A stretch of DNA of 64,000 nt from Pseudoxanthomonas sp. J35 (GTDB lineage: Bacteria > Pseudomonadota > Gammaproteobacteria > Xanthomonadales > Xanthomonadaceae): positions 1-64,000 of the forward strand of contig NZ_AZVB01000014.1 of NCBI RefSeq assembly GCF_000513995.1. Reading direction: 5' to 3'. The notes beneath the pieces are model-generated. The model was not told where the DNA came from and searched no databases. It saw nothing but the letters and a program-made list of their open reading frames with translations. How positions within the stretch are numbered: the first letter of the stretch is position 1; the number at the start of each line of letters is the position of its first letter. Both the position numbers and the translations under genes were made by a program. Of the stretch, positions 48,996-56,918 are shown in pieces.

Positions 48996-50387
48996 ATGTC
49001 AGGCACCACGATCTACGAATTTGATGCGCTGGCCGCAGATGCCCCCGGCGTATCCGATGCCGTAGGCCTGCGCTCGGTGCCTCAGTCGGTGTTTGCCTGG
49101 CTGGAATCCCTGGCCCTGAGCCTAGCCGAAGCGGGCGAAACCGCGTGGCTGAAACTGTCTCAACGGCGAGGTCGACGGGCCGTGCAGGTGGCCAGTTTCG
49201 TGGGGGTGATTCGGGCACCGGATGGGTATCAGATCGAGGTACTACCCAAAGTCGCCAAGGCCATCGGCGGCGGGGATGATGAGGCGCGTGAGCTGCTGAT
49301 CGAAATGCTTCGTTGCCTGGGCGGTTTTCGTCATATCCAGTCCGACAGTGCCAAGCTGGTGGCCACCCGCATGCCGTTGCTCGAGGTGTTCATCGGAGAG
49401 TTCCTGCGCGCCGTGGAGCATCTAGTCAAACGCGGCCTGCGCAGTGATTACAACCTGCAGCAAGACAACCTGTTTGCCTTGCGCGGCAAGTTGCAGATGG
49501 CAACGCACCTGCGACGCAACCTCTGTCGCCGTGATCGCTTCTTTGCGGAGTTCGACGAGTTTTCTCCTGACCGGCCAGAAAACCGTCTGTTGCACGCGGC
49601 ATTGCGACGCGCGCTGGCTTGGACTGCCTCGCAGACCAATCAGCAACTGGCACGCGAGTTGTGCTTTGTGTTTGCTGAGATACCAGCATCACAGCATCCC
49701 GCAATGGACTTCCAGCGGGTTCGTCTGGATCGCGGCATGGCGCATTACGACGCGGCCCTTGCGTGGGCTCGCTTAATTCTGGAGGACGAATCACCACTCA
49801 CTGGGGCCGGCGGCCATCGTGCGCCATCCCTGCTGTTCCCGATGGAGGCGGTGTTCGAAGCCTTCGTCGCCAAACACCTTGCCCGGCAACTTGGGCAGGG
49901 GTTCACTCTGCGCACTCAGGCGCACACCCTGTCGCTGGTCAGGCATCTTGAGAAGGATTGGTTCCGTCTCAAACCCGATTTGCTAGTGCAGGAATCGAAG
50001 GTGAATCGTTTGGTACTGGACACCAAATGGAAGCTGATCGACGGCCAGCAGGCCACGGGTTCGGAAAAGTACGGGTTGGATCAAGGGGACTTTTATCAGC
50101 TCCACGCCTACGGCCAAAACTATCTCGACGGCGTTGGTGATGTGGTGTTGATCTACCCGAAGACGGATGCTTTCAGCAAGGCACTGCCGGTGTTCGAATT
50201 TCCGAAATCGTCAGGACTGCGGGTGTGGGTGTTGCCGTTCTGCCTTAAGCAGAAGCGATTGCAGTTGCCGTCGTGCGGCAGTCTGAATGTGTTTTTCGTG
50301 GATGCGGAGACCGCCGATTCAGTTGTTCGAAAAGTTCGAATACCTGCCTCCGTGGACAGATTTCAAACAGTGACAAGCAGTAGTTGA
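48996..50387 (+). CDS. mcrC: McrC family nuclease subunit
   Basis: A 463-residue partner of McrB. The N-terminal part has ASFVGVIRAPDGYQIEVLPKV, typical of McrC finger/linker domains. The C-terminal PD-(D/E)xK nuclease shows PD at 327-328 (FRLKPDLLVQ) and D-T-K at 342-344 (LDTKWK), followed by a conserved QLHAYG helix. ATG 48996 follows GAGGGGTGG. It begins 13 bases after mcrB and ends one base before the DUF6155-like gene. Confidence 0.92.
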   Translation: MSGTTIYEFDALAADAPGVSDAVGLRSVPQSVFAWLESLALSLAEAGETAWLKLSQRRGRRAVQVASFVGVIRAPDGYQIEVLPKVAKAIGGGDDEARELLIEMLRCLGGFRHIQSDSAKLVATRMPLLEVFIGEFLRAVEHLVKRGLRSDYNLQQDNLFALRGKLQMATHLRRNLCRRDRFFAEFDEFSPDRPENRLLHAALRRALAWTASQTNQQLARELCFVFAEIPASQHPAMDFQRVRLDRGMAHYDAALAWARLILEDESPLTGAGGHRAPSLLFPMEAVFEAFVAKHLARQLGQGFTLRTQAHTLSLVRHLEKDWFRLKPDLLVQESKVNRLVLDTKWKLIDGQQATGSEKYGLDQGDFYQLHAYGQNYLDGVGDVVLIYPKTDAFSKALPVFEFPKSSGLRVWVLPFCLKQKRLQLPSCGSLNVFFVDAETADSVVRKVRIPASVDRFQTVTSSS

Positions 50388-50388
50388 A

Positions 50389-50952
50389 ATGGCGACGAAG
50401 AAAACCACCAAGTCCACACCCAGCTGGAGCGACGTCAAATCCAAGCTGGCCGATTTCGACCGCGCGGGCCTGCTTGGCTTGGTGCAAGACCTGTACACAG
50501 CCAGCAAGGACAACAAGGCCTTTCTGCACGCCCGCTTTGGTCTGGGCGATGATCCGCTGGAACCCTACAAGGCCATCATCACGCAGTGGATCAATCCGTC
50601 CGACTATCGCAAGCCGCAATCGGTGGCCAAGGCAAAAAAAGCCATCAGCGATTACAAGAAGGCCCTGGGCCTGCCCGAGGGCCTGGCCGAACTCACCGTG
50701 TTCTATTGCGAAGAGGTGTTCGACTTCCTGGCCGGATGCGGCATGGACGACGAAAGCTTTTACGATGCGCTGGTGCGGATGTTCGAGCAGGCACTGAAAT
50801 ATGTGCTGGCCTTGCCCACCGCGCAGCAGGCCACATTCATTGCCAGGTTGGACCGGGTGCGCCAACTGGGGCAGGACGTCGGCTGGGGCGTGGGCGATGA
50901 CTTCGACCATTTCTGGTCGGAAGAGGGTCTGGTGATGCATCGTGATCAATGA
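50389..50952 (+). CDS. DUF6155-like protein, last gene of the defence operon
   Basis: A 187-residue soluble helical protein. The start SWSDVKSKLADFDRAGLLGLVQDLY and the KAKKAISDYKKALG segment resemble DUF6155. The second half has ELTVFYCEEVFDFLAGCGM and DALVRMFEQALKYVL. The function is unknown. Spacing of one base after mcrC shows it is co-translated and probably part of the defence unit. No SD other than the mcrC end itself is needed. Confidence 0.65.
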   Translation: MATKKTTKSTPSWSDVKSKLADFDRAGLLGLVQDLYTASKDNKAFLHARFGLGDDPLEPYKAIITQWINPSDYRKPQSVAKAKKAISDYKKALGLPEGLAELTVFYCEEVFDFLAGCGMDDESFYDALVRMFEQALKYVLALPTAQQATFIARLDRVRQLGQDVGWGVGDDFDHFWSEEGLVMHRDQ

Positions 50953-50959
50953 AAGACAT

Positions 50960-50998
50960 CTTTAATTCTTGCTATTCAAATTAAAGAATGCTTTAATT
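50960..50998 (+). promoter_or_regulatory. Fic-gene operator: three CTTTAATT copies
   Basis: CTTTAATT (50960-50967) and AATTAAAG (50979-50986) form an inverted repeat. A third copy CTTTAATT (50991-50998) follows. The 75-base gap is far more AT-rich than its surroundings and ends 30 bases before the Fic start. The Fic protein carries a C-terminal winged-helix-like segment that could bind here. Confidence 0.65.
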
Positions 50999-51027
50999 TG
51001 ATCGCGATCTACTAAAGACAGCTTTCA

Positions 51028-52179
51028 ATGACACGCACCACCGGGACCTATTCAATTGCCACGACACTGGGTGAATCGGTGCGCGCATTCGTGCCCCACG
51101 CCTTGCCGCCGTCTGACCCTGCCCTCTCACCCGAGGTGTTCACTGACCTCAATCGGCTGGCAGAACTCGCGCTTGCACGTTTGGCGGGCGTGTCTGGCTT
51201 GGTGCCTTCGGTCGATTGGCTCTTGTACAGCGCCATCCGCAAGGAAGCCCTGCTCACATCGCAGATTGAGGGTACGCAGGCCACGCTGACCGATCTGTTC
51301 GACGAGGAAGCTGGCTTCAAGGTCAGCAACACCGACGACGTGGAAGAAGTGATCAACTACCTGCGCGCTTTCCGCTGGACGCAGGAGCAACTGCGCGATC
51401 CGAAAGGGCTGCCCATTAGCGTACGGCTGTTGTGCGAGGCACATCGACGCCTGCTGGATGGGGCTCGCGGCGCAGGCAAACAACCCGGGGAGTTGCGTCG
51501 GTCGCAAAACTGGATTGGTGGCACACGGCCCGGCAATGCGGTTTTCGTGCCACCGCCGCCGGAGCACGTTTCAACCCTGCTGGCCGACATGGAGCGCTTC
51601 ATCCACGACGAAGCGACGGACCTGCCACCGATGGTCAAGGTGGCGCTCATCCACGCGCAGTTTGAAACCATCCATCCGTTTCTTGACGGCAACGGGCGCA
51701 TTGGCCGCCTCCTGATCGCGGCGCTGTTTGAACACTGGGGGCTGCTGTCGGAGCCTTTGATGTACCTCAGCGGCTACCTCAAACAACACCAAGCTGAGTA
51801 CTACCGTCGCCTGTCGGCCATCCGCACGGAGGGCGACTGGGAATCCTGGGTGACTTTCTTTCTGGAAGGTGTCGCCACCGCTGCGAGCGACGCCGAAAAA
51901 AACATTATCGAGGTCGCCAGTCTTGTGGCCACCGACCGCCGACGCCTTTTGCAATCTGCCAAAGCAGGCCCGGCCAGCTACCGGCTGTTCGAAATGCTAC
52001 CTATGATGCCGCGCTTCACCATCGAACGCGTTCGCCAGCAACTCGATACCAGTTTCCCTACGGCGACGGCGGCGGTCAAGGTGCTGGAAGAGTTGGGCAT
52101 CGTGACGGAAATGACCGGGCAGAAGAAAAACCGGAGTTACAGTTACCAGGCCTACATTGAACTGCTCTCTCGGCAATAA
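51028..52179 (+). CDS. Fic family protein (class II, self-inhibited AMPylase type)
   Basis: A protein of 383 residues. The catalytic motif HPFLDGNGRIGR is at 216-227. The N-terminal inhibitory helix has TSQIEG at 77-82, matching the (S/T)xxxE(G/N) motif of class II Fic enzymes. The C-terminal 60 residues (FTIERVRQQLDTSFPTATAA ... LEELGIVTEMTG) form a winged helix. These enzymes transfer AMP to target proteins or themselves; the target is unknown. It has its own promoter region and is not in the McrBC operon. Confidence 0.92.
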   Translation: MTRTTGTYSIATTLGESVRAFVPHALPPSDPALSPEVFTDLNRLAELALARLAGVSGLVPSVDWLLYSAIRKEALLTSQIEGTQATLTDLFDEEAGFKVSNTDDVEEVINYLRAFRWTQEQLRDPKGLPISVRLLCEAHRRLLDGARGAGKQPGELRRSQNWIGGTRPGNAVFVPPPPEHVSTLLADMERFIHDEATDLPPMVKVALIHAQFETIHPFLDGNGRIGRLLIAALFEHWGLLSEPLMYLSGYLKQHQAEYYRRLSAIRTEGDWESWVTFFLEGVATAASDAEKNIIEVASLVATDRRRLLQSAKAGPASYRLFEMLPMMPRFTIERVRQQLDTSFPTATAAVKVLEELGIVTEMTGQKKNRSYSYQAYIELLSRQ

Positions 52180-52275
52180 ACACCCGCAAACCCGCAACAC
52201 CCCGCGCCAGTGCTCATAAGCTCGGGAGGCCAGTCAGCACATGGTCAACCGTCCGCCACCAATGCCGCAACGACG

Positions 52276-52304
52276 AAAGGCCGGGAGCGATCCCGGCCTT
52301 TTTC
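52276..52304. terminator. Bidirectional rho-independent terminator at the island edge
   Basis: AAAGGCCGGGA (52276-52286) and TCCCGGCCTTTTT pair around GCGA. It serves the minus-strand DUF2188-like gene ending at 52326 and could also stop plus-strand transcription. Just before it (about 52,257-52,264) is CCACCAAT, the same 8 bases as the tmRNA end plus two, so this may be the original ssrA terminator displaced by the island. Confidence 0.8.
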
Positions 52305-52325
52305 GTGTGCGTGTTCCTGCGCCGA

Positions 52326-52541
52326 TCACGGAAACGAGGCGACCAGCTCCAGTTCGCCGGCTTCGTTCTCGGCCTCGATCCGGGTCGGGATGTAGCGCAG
52401 GCCGGCGCGGGAATCGGCGATGACGCGGGCGATGGCCATGGCCTGCTCGCGTTCCAGGAACCAGAACGACGGCTTGCCGTTGTCGATCAGGCGCCAGCCG
52501 CCATGGGATACGACCAGTTGCAGGGTACTGCTGCTGTGCAT
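52326..52541 (-). CDS. DUF2188-like small protein
   Basis: A 71-residue protein: MHSSSTLQLVVSHGGWRLIDNG, then FWFLEREQAMAIARVIADS and an acidic end ENEAGELELVASFP. The pattern (strand, GGW, strand, helix) resembles DUF2188. The function is unknown. The in-frame start at 52616 would add unrelated residues; ATG 52541 has GGAGGTCGCCACCG upstream. Confidence 0.65.
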   Translation of the reverse strand: MHSSSTLQLVVSHGGWRLIDNGKPSFWFLEREQAMAIARVIADSRAGLRYIPTRIEAENEAGELELVASFP

Positions 52542-52701
52542 CGGTGGCGACCTCCGTTGAAAGTTCCCCGGCCCGGCATCCTGCCGGCGACCTTGTCCGT
52601 TGCAGAGCGGTTCCATGTCAATCGTGCAAGCCGTTCTGCCGGGGCCCCGTTAGCTTGCTCGGCGGGAAGGTCAGGGGACAGTCGGCCAACGGCTCGGCCT
52701 G

Positions 52702-52721
52702 GCGTAGGAAAATTCCTACGC
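52702..52721. repeat. 9-bp inverted repeat in the gap upstream of the DUF2188-like gene
   Basis: GCGTAGGAA and TTCCTACGC are separated by AA. The site lies in a 295-base gene-free stretch (52542-52836), about 160 bases upstream of the minus-strand small gene and 115 bases past the smpB end. No other gene is visible in the gap. It could be an operator; too AT-poor and U-free to be a terminator. Confidence 0.6.
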
Positions 52722-52836
52722 AGGCATGCGTGGCCGGAACCGCGAGCCGGGCGCGTTCGTGTACACGCGGGGCCTCCCCGCGGCGTGGCGCAGGCGTGGG
52801 ATCGGCGGAAAGGGGCGATGCGCGGGGAAAGCGGAA

Positions 52837-53346
52837 TCAGGCGTCCTTGTTGTGCCGGCGCATGGCGCGCTGCTTCTCGCGCTGCCAGTCGCGTTCCTTG
52901 GCGGTGTCGCGCTTGTCGTGTTCCTTCTTGCCCTTGGCCAGGGCGATCTCGACCTTGACCTTGTTGCCGCTCCAGTACATCGCGGTGGGCACCAGGGTGT
53001 AGCCGTCGCGCTGCACGCGGCCGATCAGCTTGTCGATCTCGTGACGGTGCAGCAGCAGCTTGCGCGTGCGCCGGTCGTTGGCGATGACATGGGTCGAGGC
53101 CTGGATCAGCGGGGTGATCTGCGCGCCGACCAGGTAGATCTCGCCGTCCTCGACGTAGGCGTAGCCGTCGGTGAGGTTGGCGCGTCCGGCACGGATCGCC
53201 TTCACCTCCCAGCCCTGCAGCGCCAGCCCGGCCTCGACCCGTTCGACCAGGTGGTACTCGTGCCGCGCGCGCTTGTTCAGGGCGATGGTGCGGTTGGCCG
53301 GCTCGCGCCGGGCCTTTGCCTTATCATTGGACGGCTTCTTGCTCAT
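52837..53346 (-). CDS. smpB: SsrA-binding protein SmpB
   Basis: A 169-residue partner of tmRNA in trans-translation. The OB fold has [29 protein letters not shown] and [13 protein letters not shown]. The basic C-terminal tail [15 protein letters not shown]-like sequence reaches into the ribosomal mRNA channel. ATG 53346 starts [11 protein letters not shown]; it is divergent from ratA with a 45-base gap. Confidence 0.97.
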   Translation of the reverse strand: MSKKPSNDKAKARREPANRTIALNKRARHEYHLVERVEAGLALQGWEVKAIRAGRANLTDGYAYVEDGEIYLVGAQITPLIQASTHVIANDRRTRKLLLHRHEIDKLIGRVQRDGYTLVPTAMYWSGNKVKVEIALAKGKKEHDKRDTAKERDWQREKQRAMRRHNKDA

Positions 53347-53391
53347 TCCGCCATTGTCGCCCAATCCGGGCTTCCGGACACGCTCCACCCC

Positions 53392-53820
53392 ATGCCCAGC
53401 ATCCACCGCAGCGCCCTCGTCGCGCACCCGTCATCGCGCATGTTCGACCTGGTGAACGACGTGGCGGCCTATCCGCGGCGCTTTTCCTGGTGCGAACAGG
53501 CGCAGGTCCTGGAGCAGGGCGAGGACCGCATGGTCGCGCGCCTGGATCTGGGTCTGGGCTCGCTGCGGACCTGGTTCACCACCGAGAACCGGCTGGTGCG
53601 GCCCACGCGGATCGACATGCAGCTGCGCGACGGGCCATTCCGCCGCCTGCACGGGGTGTGGGAGTTCCATGCGCTGGACGAGTCGGCGTGCAAGGTCTCG
53701 CTGACCCTGGACTTCGAGGCGAACTCGCGCCTGCTCGGGCCGGTGTTCGCGCTGGGCATGCAGGGGCTGGCCGACCGCATGGTCGACGACTTCGTGCGCG
53801 TGGCCGACCGCGAGGCCTGA
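53392..53820 (+). CDS. ratA: RatA/PasT-type START-domain protein
   Basis: A 142-residue protein with a START/SRPBCC fold. It begins [24 protein letters not shown], has [15 protein letters not shown] and ends [12 protein letters not shown]. It is related to E. coli RatA (ribosome association) and to coenzyme Q-binding Coq10. It forms the conserved smpB-ratA-rnfH cluster, with rnfH starting two bases after its stop. Confidence 0.93.
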   Translation: MPSIHRSALVAHPSSRMFDLVNDVAAYPRRFSWCEQAQVLEQGEDRMVARLDLGLGSLRTWFTTENRLVRPTRIDMQLRDGPFRRLHGVWEFHALDESACKVSLTLDFEANSRLLGPVFALGMQGLADRMVDDFVRVADREA

Positions 53821-53822
53821 GC

Positions 53823-54089
53823 GTGATCCGGGTGCAGGTCGTGCTCGCCTGGCCGCACCGGTTCCTGCAGCGCGAGGTGCTGCTGGAGGAGGGCGCCTGC
53901 GTGGCCGACGCGGTGCGCGCGGCGGCGCTGGGCCACGACGACGAGGTGGCCGGGCTGGCGGTGTTCGGTGCGGCGGCGGCGCCTTCGACGCCTCTGCGGG
54001 ACGGGGACCGGGTGGAGCTGCTCAGGCCGCTGCAGCTGGACCCGAAGGAAGCGCGGCGCCGGCGCGCGCAGCGCCAGCGCGGCGGCTGA
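53823..54089 (+). CDS. rnfH: RnfH (UPF0125) ubiquitin-like protein
   Basis: An 88-residue beta-grasp protein: MIRVQVVLAWPHRFLQREVLL and VAGLAVFG, then LRDGDRVELLRPLQLDPKEARRRRA. GTG 53823 gives the conserved start right after ratA. The function is unclear despite the name; it may act as a sulfur-carrier-like or antitoxin-like partner of RatA. Confidence 0.9.
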   Translation: MIRVQVVLAWPHRFLQREVLLEEGACVADAVRAAALGHDDEVAGLAVFGAAAAPSTPLRDGDRVELLRPLQLDPKEARRRRAQRQRGG

Positions 54090-54092
54090 GGA

Positions 54093-54494
54093 TCAGCGCC
54101 GGCGCTTGTCCTTTTCCTTGGCCAGGTTCGGGCCGAACTGCTTGTACGCCTTGCGCGACAGCTCCAGGTCCTGCTCCGGGAAGTAGTCGCCTTCCCAGCG
54201 CACCAGCGCGTCGTTTTCGAAGTACAGGGTCAGGGTCCTGCCTTCGACGGTGCCGCGGCGGTTGGTGCGCTCGGTGGCGGCGTAGTCCCAGCGCTGGGCG
54301 TGGAACGGGTCCCGGATCGACGGCGTGCCGAGCAGGCCGGCGACCTGCTGCTTGCTCAGGCCCGGGCGCAGCTGGTCCACGGCTTCCTTCTCCATCAGGT
54401 TGCCCTGGTAGATCGGCTGCTTGTAGAGGATGCCGCAACCGGTCACGGCGAGGGTCAGGGGAGCGATCAGCAGCAGGCGTCGGAAGCTTGGCAT
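54093..54494 (-). CDS. bamE: Outer-membrane assembly lipoprotein BamE
   Basis: A 133-residue lipoprotein of the BAM complex. The signal peptide ends in VTGCG (lipidated Cys near residue 20). The SmpA/OmlA domain has YKQPIYQGNLM, QLRPGLSKQQVAGLLGTPSIRDPFH and WDYAATE. The long basic C-terminus is typical of xanthomonads. Divergent from fur (106-base gap). Confidence 0.95.
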   Translation of the reverse strand: MPSFRRLLLIAPLTLAVTGCGILYKQPIYQGNLMEKEAVDQLRPGLSKQQVAGLLGTPSIRDPFHAQRWDYAATERTNRRGTVEGRTLTLYFENDALVRWEGDYFPEQDLELSRKAYKQFGPNLAKEKDKRRR

Positions 54495-54599
54495 TGCAGG
54501 CACGCGGGACGGAAAGTCGGCCGATGATACACTCCCGGCGCACCCTGGGGCCGGCTGCGGGGGATTGGCGGTAAACCGGCAGTGAACGAGGAGGAGAAG

Positions 54600-55007
54600 A
54601 TGGAATCGAACGACCTGCGCCGCGTCGGGCTGAAGGTGACCCACCCGCGCATGCGCATCCTCGAACTGCTGGAAGAAAAACAGCCGCAGCACCACCTGAC
54701 CGCCGAGGACATCTACCGCCGCCTGCTGGAGAACGGCGACGAGATCGGCCTGGCCACGGTCTACCGGGTCCTGACCCAGTTCGAGGCCGCCGGGCTGGTG
54801 ATCAAGCACAACTTCGAGGGCGGCCAGGCGATGTACGAGCTGGACCGCGGCGGCCACCACGACCACATGGTGGACGTGGACACCGGCAAGATCATCGAGT
54901 TCGAGAGCCCGGAGATCGAGCAGCTGCAGCGCGAGATCGCCGCCCGCCACGGCTACGAGCTGGAAGAGCACTCGCTGGTGCTCTACGTGCGCAAGAAGCG
55001 GCGCTGA
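54600..55007 (+). CDS. fur: Ferric uptake regulator Fur
   Basis: A 135-residue iron-sensing repressor. The winged helix has GLKVTHPRMRILELLEE and IGLATVYRVLTQFEAAG; the metal-binding dimer domain has GGHHDHMVDVDTGKIIEFESPEIE. The CxxC zinc site of E. coli Fur is absent, as in other Xanthomonas Fur proteins. ATG 54600 is chosen with GAGGAGAAG upstream, rather than the GTG at 54582. Confidence 0.96.
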   Translation: MESNDLRRVGLKVTHPRMRILELLEEKQPQHHLTAEDIYRRLLENGDEIGLATVYRVLTQFEAAGLVIKHNFEGGQAMYELDRGGHHDHMVDVDTGKIIEFESPEIEQLQREIAARHGYELEEHSLVLYVRKKRR

Positions 55008-55052
55008 GCCGCGCGGCCGCGGGGCGGCCGCTTCCCGACATCGGATGACCGC

Positions 55053-56786
55053 TCAGCGGGTGCCGGTACGGCGCTGGCGCCGGCCGGTGGCCGTGTCCGC
55101 CGCCGCGGCCTCGTCCGCGGCCACCGCCGCATCCAGCAGCCGGCGCGCCGCGGCATGGGCCTCGGCGCCGATCTCCACGCCGCCGAGCATGCGCGCCAGT
55201 TCCAGTTCGCGCCCGGGGTCGTCCAGCAGCTCCACCGCGCTGCGGGTGATGCCTTCCACCGGCGCCTTGCTGACCCGGTAGTGGGCATGGCCCTGCGCGG
55301 CCACCTGCGGCAGGTGGGTCACGCACAGCACCTGGCGGGCCCGGCCGAGCGCGCGCAGCTTGCGGCCGACGATCTCGGCCACGGCGCCACCGATGCCCGA
55401 ATCGACCTCGTCGAAGACCATGGTCGGCACCGCGTCCGAGCCCAGCGCGGCGACCTCGATCGCCAGCGAGATGCGCGACAGTTCGCCGCCCGAAGCCACC
55501 TTGCGCAACGGCCGCGGCGGCTGGCCGGCGTTGGCCGCGACCAGGAACTCGACCCGCTCGGCGCCGTTGGGGTCGGGCCGGCGGGCCTCGACCGGCTCCA
55601 GCTCGACCAGGAAGCGGCCACCGCCCATGCCCAGCTCGTCGATGATCGCGGTGGTAGCGGCGGCCAGCGTCTCGCCGGCGGCGCGCCGGGTGACGCCGAG
55701 CGCGTCGGCGGCAGCCTGCCAGGCCGCGGCGGCGGCGGCGATCTCGCCGTCGAGCTGGTCCAGGCGCTCGCCGGCGCCGCGCAGCTTCTGCAGCTCGGCG
55801 GCGATGCCGTCGCGGTGCGCCGCCAGCCCGGTTACCGGCAGGCGGTGCTTGCGCGCCAGGTCGTGGATCCGGCCGAGGCGCCGTTCCAGCTCCTCGAAGC
55901 GGGCCGGGTCCAGCTCCAGGTCGTCGCGGATCCGGCCGACGAGGGCCAGGGCTTCCTCCAGCTGCACCGCCGCGCCCTCGAGCAGGGCGTCGGCCTCGCC
56001 CAGGCGCGGTTCGTGCCCGGCGGCGCGGGACAGGCCGGCGCGGGCCTGCTGCAGCTGCCGCGACAGCGAGGGGCCGTCGTCGCCGCCGAGGCGGGCAAGG
56101 GCGTCGTCGCAGGCGGCGATCAGGCCGGCGGCATTGGCCTGGCGGCGGTGGGCGGCGTCCAGCGCCTCCAGCGCGGCCGGGTCCAGGTCCTCCCGTTCCA
56201 GTTCGGCCAGCTGGTGTTCGAGCCAGCCGATCCGGTCGGAGACGTCGCCCTGCGCCTGCAACGCCTCGCGCTCGTCCAGCAGCGCCTGCCAGGCCGCAGC
56301 GGCGGCGCGCACCCGGGCGCGCTCGGCGTCGTTGCGGGCATGGGCATCGAGCAGGGCCAGCTGGCTGGCGCGGGAGAGCAGGGACTGGTGTTCGTGCTGG
56401 CCATGGATCTCGACCAGCAACCCGGCCAGTTCGGTGAGCTGGGCGAGGGTGACCGGGCGGCCGTTGATCCAGGCGCGCGAACCGCCGTCGGCGCGGATCA
56501 CCCGGCGCAGCTGGCACTGGCCGTCCTCGTCCAGCTCGTTGCCGCGCAGCCACTCGCGCGCGGCCGGGTTGCCGGACAGGTCGAAGTCGGCGGACAGCTC
56601 GGCGCGCTCGCAGCCGTGGCGGACCACCCCGCTGTCGGCGCGCAGGCCGGAGAGGAAGCCGAGGGCGTCCACCAGCAGCGACTTGCCGGCGCCGGTTTCG
56701 CCGGAGATCACGGTCATGCCCGGCCCGAACTCCAGTTCGGTGGCGCGGACGACGGCAAAGTCCTTCAGGGCGAGATGGGTCAGCAT
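55053..56786 (-). CDS. recN: DNA repair protein RecN
   Basis: A 577-residue SMC-like ATPase acting in double-strand break repair. Walker A GETGAGKS (29-36) follows LTHLALKDFAVVRATELEFG. The ABC signature is KVASGGELSRISLAIE, and Walker B is TMVFDEVDSGIGG. The middle is a coiled coil rich in Ala/Glu/Arg. It is divergent from hrcA with 132 bases between them, a conserved arrangement. Confidence 0.96.
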   Translation of the reverse strand: MLTHLALKDFAVVRATELEFGPGMTVISGETGAGKSLLVDALGFLSGLRADSGVVRHGCERAELSADFDLSGNPAAREWLRGNELDEDGQCQLRRVIRADGGSRAWINGRPVTLAQLTELAGLLVEIHGQHEHQSLLSRASQLALLDAHARNDAERARVRAAAAAWQALLDEREALQAQGDVSDRIGWLEHQLAELEREDLDPAALEALDAAHRRQANAAGLIAACDDALARLGGDDGPSLSRQLQQARAGLSRAAGHEPRLGEADALLEGAAVQLEEALALVGRIRDDLELDPARFEELERRLGRIHDLARKHRLPVTGLAAHRDGIAAELQKLRGAGERLDQLDGEIAAAAAAWQAAADALGVTRRAAGETLAAATTAIIDELGMGGGRFLVELEPVEARRPDPNGAERVEFLVAANAGQPPRPLRKVASGGELSRISLAIEVAALGSDAVPTMVFDEVDSGIGGAVAEIVGRKLRALGRARQVLCVTHLPQVAAQGHAHYRVSKAPVEGITRSAVELLDDPGRELELARMLGGVEIGAEAHAAARRLLDAAVAADEAAAADTATGRRQRRTGTR

Positions 56787-56918
56787 GGCGGCATTGTAGG
56801 GGCGGCATGGGTGGGCGCGAACCGTCGCCCCGCGAGCATCGCCGGGCGCCGTCGCGCAGGCTGAGATGCGACCTCCGGCCGGCTTGCAAAGGTGCCGGGC
56901 GGCCGCTATCTATCGGCC

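Larger units (their letters stand above)
39077..52275. mobile_element. Genomic island between ssrA and smpB (defence/toxin cargo)
   Basis: The island starts directly at the CCA end of tmRNA and ends near 52,275. It contains a broken tyrosine-recombinase start, a toxin-antitoxin pair, DUF3489 and serine-recombinase debris, a type III restriction plus McrBC operon, and a Fic gene, all unrelated to the housekeeping genes on both sides. Local base composition is lower in GC than the flanks, especially 39,300-39,500, 41,690-41,780 and 50,950-51,010. The left end is well defined; the right end is inferred from the resumption of core genes and a displaced terminator. Confidence 0.75.

Noticed and set aside
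54892-56889. 665-codon frame overlapping recN in another frame
   Set aside because: It is Arg/Pro/Ala-rich low complexity and lies over the well supported recN.
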